Of a stretch of 5,181 nt of DNA, positions 1-5,181 are shown piece by piece. Each line of letters opens with the position of its first letter. Position 1 is the stretch's first letter. Below the pieces are notes generated by a model. It was not told the origin of the DNA. It made no database searches and saw only the letters and a list, made by a program, of their open reading frames with translations. The position numbers and the translations under genes were made by a program. Origin of the DNA: Chitinispirillales bacterium (GTDB lineage: Bacteria; Fibrobacterota; Chitinivibrionia; Chitinivibrionales; Chitinivibrionaceae); assembly GCA_031254455.1 (NCBI GenBank), contig JAIRUI010000095.1:1-5181 (forward strand), given 5' to 3'.

Positions 1-1647
1 TTTTGGGCGAAATATCTTCGTCCGCCCAAAGAGGAATACTGGGATTACATAATAGAGCGTCGAGATATGCTTGTTCCGCAGGATGTTCGCGAAAGAAAGG
101 GTTCATTTTTTACTCCGCAACGGTGGGTGGAGTTGTCACAACGTTATATCGCCGAGGTTTTGGGCGAAAACTGGCAGGATGAGTATTATGTATGGGATTG
201 CGCTGCGGGCACGGGAAATTTACTCATCGGACTTACTAACAAATACAATATATACGCTTCGACTTTGGATAAGGCGGATGTTGATGTTATACGCGACAGA
301 ATAGAAAACGGAGCCAATTTGCTTGAGAATCATGTATTTCAGTTTGATTTTTTAAATGATGAGTTTTTACCAAAAGCAAAAGGCGGAAAATTACCGGATA
401 AACTGTTTGAAATTATAAGCGACGAAGAAAAAAGCAAGAAACTTATTGTTTATATTAACCCTCCGTATGCGGAGGCTGGCGACAGTAAGCAGAGAACTGG
501 GACAGGAAAAAATAAAGATGGGGTATCAAACGCAAATAAAACGGTAAAAACATATAAGTTAATGCTTGGAAAAGCAAGTAATGAACTGTTTACACAGTTT
601 TTGATAAGAATACATTGCGAAATACAACGTTGTAAAATTGCAAATTTTGCAAAGTTGAAAGCGCTATGCGCTTCCAACTTTGGAGTTTTCAGAGAAAACT
701 TTCGTGCAAAGCTGGAAAAACTCTTTGTAATACCTGCCGACACCTTTGACAATGTTCACGGACAGTTTCCTATAGGCTTTCACGTTTGGGATACCGATAA
801 GAAACAGAAGTTTGAAAGCATATCCGCAGATGTTTATGATAAGGATGGAAATTTGAGCGGAGAGAAAGTGTTTTACTTCTATGATGATAATAAAAAAGGA
901 AGAATTAATCAGTGGTTAAGAAAACATAACGATACAAAAACATTACAAGGTATAGGATATTTAATGGCGGATGCACCGGATTTTCAGAATAACAGAGTTG
1001 TTAATATCCAAAATAAAAAAGGAATAAGGCATGGAATTTATGTTTTAATTACCACAACAAATTTAATTCCGGCATGTATTTACTTCGCAGTTCGCAAAGT
1101 GATTCCTGAAAACTGGTTAAACGACCGTGATCAGTTTCTTTTTCCAAATGATTACTGGAAAAGTGATATTGAGTTTAAGACGGATTGTTTTACTTACACT
1201 CTTTTCAATAATAATATAAGTGCAAAACACGGCACAAACCATTGGATTCCGTTTATTGAGAGCGAAGTGAATTCTCGCGAGAAATTTAACAGTAATCTTA
1301 TGACCGACTTTATCGCCGGAAAGGTAAAATTAGAGAAAGAAAACAGTTTATTTGAAGAAGAACGCACAAAACCCCGGCCGCTTAGCTTTTCACCGCAGGC
1401 TTTGGCTGTCTTTGACGCGGGTAGAGAGTTGTGGAAATATTATCACTCTCAGAAAAATATTGACGTAAACGCCTCTTTTTACGATATTCGCGAATTTTTT
1501 CAAGGAAGAAACGACACGGGAAAGATGAATAATAAATCAAACGATGAAAAGTATAACGAACTCATCGGTAATTTGCGGCAAGAGTTGAAATTTTTGGCGA
1601 AAAAAATCGAACCGAAAGTTTATGAATACGGCTTTTTGATGAGGTGA
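1..1647 (+). CDS. N6-adenine DNA methyltransferase, probable type IIG restriction-modification protein (5' partial)
   Basis: The protein methylates adenine in DNA using S-adenosylmethionine. The visible part is 548 residues, counted from base 1, and ends in TGA at 1645-1647. Motifs come in the gamma-class order: RKGSFFTPQ (motif X, residues 32-40), DCAAGTGNL (motif I, AdoMet binding, 66-74), Asp90 and Asp116 (likely motif II and III acids), and catalytic NPPY (motif IV, 153-156). FPIGFHVWDT (256-265) and NDRDQFLFPND (374-384) resemble conserved blocks that I recall from large Eco57I-like or type IIG enzymes; I could not check this by alignment. The frame is open at base 1, and the codons before the first ATG (67) read as ordinary protein (FWAKYLRPPKEEYWDY), so that ATG is internal and the gene starts outside the window. 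A nuclease domain and part of the specificity region could lie in the missing N-terminus; no nuclease motif is visible here. The C-terminus looks complete and shows no frameshift. A stand-alone methyltransferase remains possible. Confidence 0.88.
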   Translation, partial: FWAKYLRPPKEEYWDYIIERRDMLVPQDVRERKGSFFTPQRWVELSQRYIAEVLGENWQDEYYVWDCAAGTGNLLIGLTNKYNIYASTLDKADVDVIRDRIENGANLLENHVFQFDFLNDEFLPKAKGGKLPDKLFEIISDEEKSKKLIVYINPPYAEAGDSKQRTGTGKNKDGVSNANKTVKTYKLMLGKASNELFTQFLIRIHCEIQRCKIANFAKLKALCASNFGVFRENFRAKLEKLFVIPADTFDNVHGQFPIGFHVWDTDKKQKFESISADVYDKDGNLSGEKVFYFYDDNKKGRINQWLRKHNDTKTLQGIGYLMADAPDFQNNRVVNIQNKKGIRHGIYVLITTTNLIPACIYFAVRKVIPENWLNDRDQFLFPNDYWKSDIEFKTDCFTYTLFNNNISAKHGTNHWIPFIESEVNSREKFNSNLMTDFIAGKVKLEKENSLFEEERTKPRPLSFSPQALAVFDAGRELWKYYHSQKNIDVNASFYDIREFFQGRNDTGKMNNKSNDEKYNELIGNLRQELKFLAKKIEPKVYEYGFLMR

Positions 1648-1653
1648 GAGAGT

Positions 1654-1678
1654 ATAACGTCAAATTTTCAAACGTTAT
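1654..1678. repeat. AT-rich inverted repeat after the methyltransferase gene
   Basis: ATAACGT (1654-1660) and ACGTTAT (1672-1678) form a perfect 7-bp inverted repeat around an 11-base loop, starting 7 bases after the methyltransferase stop. In RNA it could fold into a weak hairpin on either strand. It has no T-run after it and few G-C pairs, so it is a poor match to an intrinsic terminator. Its position between convergent genes allows a bidirectional transcription-end role, but that is only inferred. Confidence 0.25.
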
Positions 1679-1875
1679 CAAGCGGCGAACAACGATCTTT
1701 CATAACATAACACCCGGCATTCCAATGCCGACATACAAAGAAATGTACTTGTAATTATACCGGAAACTTTGATTAAATTGTTATTATTTTTGATATACAC
1801 ATATCCGATAATAAAAGTTATGACGCCGGACAAAGCGAAAATAATTAATAACGCGTATTGAATATGCACATACAA
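1678..1875 (-). CDS. Doubtful small membrane protein or membrane-protein fragment
   Basis: I do not recognise this frame. From a TTG codon at 1875 it gives 65 residues with one strongly hydrophobic segment at about residues 8-28 (ALLIIFALSG, then IIGYVYI), followed by a polar KNNNN stretch, which looks like a membrane helix with a charged exit. The frame is open further upstream to a stop at 1915-1917 and adds more hydrophobic residues (IGFFIFCAVIL), but that extension has no ATG or GTG and could only start at a rare ATT (1905). No Shine-Dalgarno sequence precedes either start. The frame lies downstream of metH on the same strand, so metH transcripts could read through it. Its last 20 or so codons run across the 1715-1730 inverted repeat and look less protein-like. 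It may be a genuine small protein, a decayed gene piece, or chance in AT-rich DNA. Confidence 0.25.
   Translation of the reverse strand: MYVHIQYALLIIFALSGVITFIIGYVYIKNNNNLIKVSGIITSTFLCMSALECRVLCYERSLFAA
1715..1730. repeat. Interrupted palindrome CGGCAT-TCCA-ATGCCG
   Basis: A perfect 6-bp, mostly G-C stem closes a 4-base loop in the gap between the two convergent genes. Either strand could form a stable short hairpin. No run of T follows on either side, so it is not a standard intrinsic terminator. It could be a repeated extragenic palindrome, a protein-binding site or an RNA end. One copy alone cannot separate these. Confidence 0.35.
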
Positions 1876-1938
1876 AATAACGGCGCAAAAAATAAAGAAT
1901 CCAATGTTTTTCGTTTAATTTCGGAGCGATTCGTTATT

Positions 1939-4665
1939 TTAATTATTCGCCCTATTCGCTCTGGCAAATTCAAGCGAAACCTTTTCGCTTTTTTGACTTT
2001 GTCGGGTTTGCCGTAAATTTTCGTATTGCGTGTTAAGTTCGTCAAGGAATTTCTGTTTTTCGCCGCTCAAAAGTTTTTTCACAATTCCAGGCATTAAAGA
2101 AGCGTCGCGAACCTGAACTACTCCGAAAGAATACTGCGGGGAAATTTTTATCGCGGTATGAACGGGCGAAGTCGTAGCGCCGCCCAAAAGAAGCGGGATT
2201 TTCATTTTGCGTTCGCTCATTCTTTTTGCGACGTTCGCCATTTCTTCAAGCGACGGCGTAATCAAACCGGAAAGTCCGATAATATCTACGTTTTCCGTCA
2301 ACGCCTTGTCTAAAATATCCTCGCATGAAACCATTACGCCCATATCTATAACTTCATAATTGTTGCACTGCAAAATAATCGCGACAATATTTTTGCCTAT
2401 ATCGTGAACGTCGCCTTTGACCGTAGCCAAAAGGATTTTACCCGCCGATTTCGCTTCCCCCTTTTTTTCTTTTTCTATCTGGGGACGTAAAACCTCAACC
2501 GCTTTTTTCATAACTCTCGCCGATTTTACAACCTGCGGCAAAAACATTTTTCCATCGCCGAACAACTGACCGACCGTGTTCATTCCGTCCATAAGCGGAC
2601 CTTCGATAATCGCAACCGCGCTTTCAAATTCTTTTCGAACTTGCGCGACGTCTTCTTCGATAAAATCGGTTATTCCTTTTACAAGCGAATGAGAAAGCCG
2701 CTGGGCGGCAGGCAAAGTGCGCCACTGCGCCGTTTTTACTTCTTTCTGATTTTCATTTTTAAGCGATTGCGCCAAATCAAGTAAGTTTTGCGCGGCGTCG
2801 TTATTCCTGTCAAAGAGCAAATCCTCTATCTTTTCTTTAAGTTGTGCATCTATTTCAGAATAAGGAGGGATTACGCCGGCATTTACAATTCCCATATCCA
2901 TTCCCGCCGCGATCGCATGACAGAGAAAACAGGAATGGATCGCCTCACGAATAAAATTGTTTGGGCGAAACGCAAACGAAACATTGCTTACGCCGCCGGA
3001 AATATGGGTTTTGGGCATTCTTTGTTTGATGATTCTTACCGCTTCGATGAAATCGATCGCATATTTTCTATGCTCGTCAAGTCCGGTTCCTACCGCAAAA
3101 ATGTTCGGGTCGAAAATTATATCTTCTTCGTTAAATCCTATTGCTTTAAGAATATTGTACGACCTTTCACAAATTTCTATTTTTCGCTCTTTCGTATCCG
3201 CCTGCCCTTTTTCGTCAAACGCCATAACGACGATAGCCGCGCCAAAACGCATAATTTTTTTCGCTTTGTCGATAAATTTCTCCTCGCCCTCTTTAAGCGA
3301 AATCGAATTTACTATAGTTTTGCCGCCGCAGCATTTCAGTCCCGCTTCTATAACCTCCCATTTGCTGCTGTCTATCATTACCGGAACGCGATTTACCGAT
3401 GGGTCGGCGGCAAAAAAGTTCAGCGTGTTCTTCATTTCTTCTTCGGCGTCAAGCATTGCGTCGTCAAGGTTTACGTCTATTACCTGCGCACCGCTTTCGA
3501 CTTGCTCGCTTGCCACTTTCAACGCTTCTTCATAATTTTTTTCACGGATTAATCGGGCGAATTTTGCGCTTCCCGCAACGTTTGTTCTTTCGCCTATATT
3601 TACAAAAAGCGAATCTTTGCGCAGTTCAAACAGTTCAAGCCCGCTCAAAAGCATGTTTCTGTTTCTTTTTTCTATTTTTCTCGGAGGATATTTTTTAACA
3701 CAGTCTGCAAGCGCTTTAATATGGTCGGGAGTAGTTCCGCAGCAGCCGCCTACGACATTTAGCAAACCGTCTTTCGCCCAATTCTCAATAATATCTACCA
3801 TTTGCTGCGGTGTATGCGTATAATTCCCAAGTTCGTCGGGAAGTCCGGCATTAGGATGACACGAAACTCCACAGTTTGCAATCTTTGCCAATTCTTCGAC
3901 GTATGGAGCAAGCAAATCCGCTCCCAAAGAGCAATTCAGTCCGATAGAAATCGGTTTTGCATGCGCGACGCTTGCATAAAACGCAGATATTGTTTGCCCC
4001 GTCAAAATTCGTCCAGAAACGTCGGAAATCGTTCCGGAAATCATAATCGGAACATCTACTCCATGCTTTCTATTGTATTCCTGTACGGCAAAAATTCCCG
4101 CTTTTGTGTTAAGTGCGTCAAACTGCGTTTCAAGCAGAATACAATCCGCACCGCCTTTAATCAAATTCTCAACGGCGATATAAAAAGTATCCGATAATTC
4201 GTCGAACGTAATATTTCTTGCCGCCGGATTTTCCACGTCGGGCGACATTGAAGCGGTTTTTCCGGAAGGACCTATGCAACCCGAAACGAATCTAGTAACA
4301 CCCGTTTCTCGTTCTATTTCGTCAGCGACTTTCCTTGCGATTTTCGCCGCCTCAAAGTTGAGTGTCGCGACGTAATTTTGCAATCCGTAATCCGCCTGTG
4401 AGACCGCGTTTGCGTTAAAAGAGCAGGTATCGACAATGTCTGCGCCGGCTTCAAAATATCTTCTGTGCAACTCTGCGATAACGTCCGGTCTTGTAATCGG
4501 TAAAACGTCGTTGTTGCCTTTGAGAGGTATTTTGTTGCCTGCAAAAATTCCTTTACTGAAATCTTTTTCGCTAAGTCCGTATTTTTGGATTTCAGTTCCC
4601 GTCGCTCCGTCAAGAACTAGAATTTTTTCTTTCATTTTTTGTCGAAGCAAATCGAATCTGTTCAC
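1939..4665 (-). CDS. metH: Cobalamin-dependent methionine synthase lacking the reactivation domain
   Basis: This cytoplasmic enzyme transfers the methyl group of 5-methyltetrahydrofolate to homocysteine through cobalamin, giving methionine and tetrahydrofolate. Domains in the 908-residue product are: homocysteine-binding barrel (about 10-325) with zinc ligands Cys245 (GLNCS) and Cys308/Cys309 (GGCCGTTPDH); pterin-binding barrel (about 350-615; NIGERTNVAGS at 356-366, DVNLDDAMLD at 397-406); four-helix cap (about 650-740); and Rossmann cobalamin domain (about 742-870) with DVHDIG at 752-757, His754 as axial cobalt ligand, LSG at 798-800, Ser805 and GGATTS at 828-833. All key residues are present. 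The E. coli enzyme has about 1227 residues; this one ends with VSLEFARANRANN, exactly at the linker before the AdoMet-binding reactivation domain, which is absent. The GTG start is chosen because AAAGGAG lies 6 bases upstream. ATG at residue 11 is an alternative, but it would cut into the conserved N-terminus. No cobalamin riboswitch is seen in the short leader. Confidence 0.97.
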   Translation of the reverse strand: MNRFDLLRQKMKEKILVLDGATGTEIQKYGLSEKDFSKGIFAGNKIPLKGNNDVLPITRPDVIAELHRRYFEAGADIVDTCSFNANAVSQADYGLQNYVATLNFEAAKIARKVADEIERETGVTRFVSGCIGPSGKTASMSPDVENPAARNITFDELSDTFYIAVENLIKGGADCILLETQFDALNTKAGIFAVQEYNRKHGVDVPIMISGTISDVSGRILTGQTISAFYASVAHAKPISIGLNCSLGADLLAPYVEELAKIANCGVSCHPNAGLPDELGNYTHTPQQMVDIIENWAKDGLLNVVGGCCGTTPDHIKALADCVKKYPPRKIEKRNRNMLLSGLELFELRKDSLFVNIGERTNVAGSAKFARLIREKNYEEALKVASEQVESGAQVIDVNLDDAMLDAEEEMKNTLNFFAADPSVNRVPVMIDSSKWEVIEAGLKCCGGKTIVNSISLKEGEEKFIDKAKKIMRFGAAIVVMAFDEKGQADTKERKIEICERSYNILKAIGFNEEDIIFDPNIFAVGTGLDEHRKYAIDFIEAVRIIKQRMPKTHISGGVSNVSFAFRPNNFIREAIHSCFLCHAIAAGMDMGIVNAGVIPPYSEIDAQLKEKIEDLLFDRNNDAAQNLLDLAQSLKNENQKEVKTAQWRTLPAAQRLSHSLVKGITDFIEEDVAQVRKEFESAVAIIEGPLMDGMNTVGQLFGDGKMFLPQVVKSARVMKKAVEVLRPQIEKEKKGEAKSAGKILLATVKGDVHDIGKNIVAIILQCNNYEVIDMGVMVSCEDILDKALTENVDIIGLSGLITPSLEEMANVAKRMSERKMKIPLLLGGATTSPVHTAIKISPQYSFGVVQVRDASLMPGIVKKLLSGEKQKFLDELNTQYENLRQTRQSQKSEKVSLEFARANRANN

Positions 4666-4671
4666 AGTCCG

Positions 4672-4678
4672 CTCCTTT
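4672..4678 (-). promoter_or_regulatory. metH ribosome binding site
   Basis: AAAGGAG, read on the minus strand, stands 6 bases before the GTG codon at 4665-4663. It is the only strong Shine-Dalgarno match near the gene start and decides for GTG over the ATG ten codons further in. Confidence 0.85.
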
Positions 4679-4688
4679 GTTTATATGA

Positions 4689-4718
4689 AAAATACATCAT
4701 TGATGCCGGTTCTGTCAA
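4689..4718 (-). promoter_or_regulatory. Probable sigma70-type promoter of metH
   Basis: On the minus strand a consensus -35 box TTGACA (4718-4713) is followed after 18 bases by TATTTT (4694-4689), a moderate -10 box. Transcription would start near 4682, leaving a leader of about 17 bases. That is too short for a riboswitch, so B12 or AdoMet control by RNA structure is unlikely from this promoter. A protein regulator remains possible, but I see no clear operator. The spacing is one base over the optimum and the -10 box is imperfect. Confidence 0.45.
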
Positions 4719-4749
4719 AGAATATCGGGATTGCTTCGGAAAGAAACAA

Positions 4750-4910
4750 ATGACGGCGAACAGGAAATATAAAGACAGAGTATTCACGAAATTATTCAGC
4801 GACAAGGATAATCTCTTGGATTTGTATAACGCCGTTGAAAACAAAAATTACGGAATGTATTAAAGAGATTTTTGGAGAATAACGGAGGAGATGTTATGAG
4901 TATGTTATAG
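4750..4910 (+). pseudogene. Decayed Rpn-type (PD-(D/E)XK) nuclease/putative transposase remnant
   Basis: From ATG 4750 a 37-codon frame begins MTANRKYKDRVFTKLF and continues with NLLDLYNAVENKNY before a stop at 4861-4863. This matches the N-terminal pattern I know from Rpn/PDDEXK-transposase proteins (xKYKDxVFxxLF...LYNAxxxxNY), which are usually about 250-350 residues. The other two frames just after it read ITECIKE (about 4845-4865) and then VLKRFLENNGGDVMSML (about 4857-4907), which resemble the C-terminal ..YCIxxxILxxFLxxNxxEVxxML block of the same family. The whole catalytic middle is therefore missing, and the two C-terminal pieces are out of frame with the N-terminus and with each other. 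The strong GGAGGAG at 4884-4890 is best read as the codons for the NNGGD piece rather than as a ribosome binding site. Similarity beyond the TAG at 4908-4910 is not visible. The family call rests on remembered patterns, not on a search; the N-terminal part is firmer than the C-terminal part. Confidence 0.55.
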
Positions 4911-5063
4911 CAATTATATTTAACAAATCTTTTTCGCAAATATTATTTTATCGAAAGTTTTGACTACAACCGAACTAAATATACAGAGGGAAACAGTGCC
5001 GAATTACTCAAAAAACTTGACTTTTACTGCGGCAAGCGGTATTTTACATAAGTACCTTTTGAA
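4911..5063. other. AT-rich stretch with no recognisable gene
   Basis: This segment lies between the Rpn remnant and the heptamer array. One plus frame is open from the TAG at 4908 to TAA at 5049-5051 (ending in LLKKLDFYCGKRYFT), but it has no ATG, GTG or TTG after the TAG. A second plus frame continues into the array and is listed separately. ACCTT (5054-5058) and AAGGT (5062-5066) form a short inverted repeat at the edge of the array. I see no tRNA, riboswitch or terminator here. Confidence 0.5.
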
Positions 5064-5181
5064 GGTCTTCGGTCTTCGGTCTTCGGTCTTCGGTCTTCGG
5101 TCTTCGGTCTTCGGTCTTCGGTCTTCGGTCTTCGGTCTTCGGTCTTCGGTCTTCGGTCTTCGGTCTTCGGTCTTCGGTCTT
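4996..5181 (+). CDS. Speculative frame running into the heptamer array (3' partial)
   Basis: A plus-strand frame opens after the TAA near 4921 and stays open to the window edge. A GTG at 4996 is preceded by GAGGG (4986-4990) at a workable spacing. From there it would read about 23 ordinary residues (PNYSKNLTFTAASG, then ILHKYLLKVF) and then repeat GLRSSVF through the array. No family is recognised. Because the heptamer has no stop in any frame, openness inside the array is no evidence for coding; only the 60 or so bases before it count. If translated, each gained or lost repeat unit would shift the downstream frame. Chance is the more likely explanation. Confidence 0.15.
   Translation, partial: MPNYSKNLTFTAASGILHKYLLKVFGLRSSVFGLRSSVFGLRSSVFGLRSSVFGLRSSVFGL
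5064..5181. repeat. Perfect 7-base tandem repeat (GGTCTTC)n, continuing past the window
   Basis: The unit GGTCTTC (equally CTTCGGT) is repeated without a single mismatch from 5064 to the last base: 118 bases, or 16 full units plus 6 bases. The right end is not seen. The array is open in all six frames, giving GLRSSVF cycles on plus and EDRRPKT cycles on minus. The perfect identity points to recent slippage. The minus strand carries GAAGAC in every unit. There are no spacers, so this is a simple satellite and not a CRISPR array. Confidence 0.97.

Noticed and set aside
1648..1938. Intrinsic terminators for either gene
   Set aside because: No G-C stem followed by a T-run was found on either strand in the gap; the two inverted repeats present lack the T-run.
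1845..2045. 66-codon minus-strand frame overlapping the metH end
   Set aside because: It overlaps the conserved C-terminal coding of metH in another frame and reads as basic, low-complexity sequence with no ribosome binding site.
2788..3698. Long plus-strand open frames opposite metH (up to 254 codons)
   Set aside because: They lie wholly antisense to a clearly conserved gene, have no recognisable domain, and their composition (rich in Phe, Arg and Ser) is what the reverse reading of metH codons gives.
4314..4613. 99-codon minus-strand frame inside the metH N-terminus
   Set aside because: It is a shifted-frame shadow of the homocysteine-binding domain, which is intact in the metH frame.
4639..4753. 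Plus-strand frames extending upstream of the Rpn remnant, including a 22-codon frame from ATG 4685 whose TGA overlaps ATG 4750
   Set aside because: They overlap the metH start and its promoter in antisense and show no family resemblance. The ATGA overlap looks like translational coupling but has no supporting ribosome binding site.
4896..5051. Frame from ATG 4896 with a strong upstream GGAGGAG, broken by TAG at 4908, considered as stop-codon recoding
   Set aside because: The GGAGGAG is explained as codons of the Rpn C-terminal remnant (NNGGD), the head would be only four codons, there is no recoding signal such as a selenocysteine or pyrrolysine stem-loop, and the part after the TAG matches nothing I know.
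4666..5063. Cobalamin or AdoMet riboswitch before metH
   Set aside because: The predicted transcript leader is only about 17 bases, and no B12-box-like or SAM-riboswitch core was seen further upstream on the minus strand.
5064..5181. CRISPR array or direct-repeat attachment site
   Set aside because: The units are 7 bases long and directly joined with no spacers, which fits a simple satellite only.

Overview
The window carries two large genes from a bacterium whose phylum I cannot fix from this sequence. The genome looks low to middling in G+C: by hand counts of single 60-base rows, metH gave about 45-52% and the methyltransferase 27-47%. A cobalamin-dependent methionine synthase implies that the organism makes or imports vitamin B12. 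Nothing here is eukaryotic or clearly plasmid- or phage-borne.

Layout from left to right. Bases 1-1647 (+) are the C-terminal 548 residues of a gamma-type N6-adenine DNA methyltransferase, probably part of a large type IIG restriction-modification protein. Its reading frame is already open at base 1, so the start lies outside the window. Bases 1648-1938 are a convergent intergenic gap with two small inverted repeats and a doubtful small membrane-protein frame on the minus strand. Bases 1939-4665 (-) are metH, 908 codons, with a GTG start, a good ribosome binding site and a sigma70-like promoter. It has the homocysteine, folate and cobalamin modules but stops where the AdoMet-binding reactivation domain would begin. 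Bases 4666-5181 hold no intact gene. They contain the metH promoter, a decayed Rpn-type (PD-(D/E)XK) nuclease/transposase remnant on the plus strand, an unexplained AT-rich stretch, and a perfect 7-base tandem repeat of nearly 17 units that runs off the right edge.

The two large genes face each other and have no evident functional link: one belongs to DNA modification or defence, the other to methionine and one-carbon metabolism. The features that depart from routine are the missing reactivation domain of MetH, the heptamer array that is open in all six frames with a plus-strand frame running into it, and the internally deleted Rpn remnant. I do not see convincing evidence of a new multi-gene system in this window.
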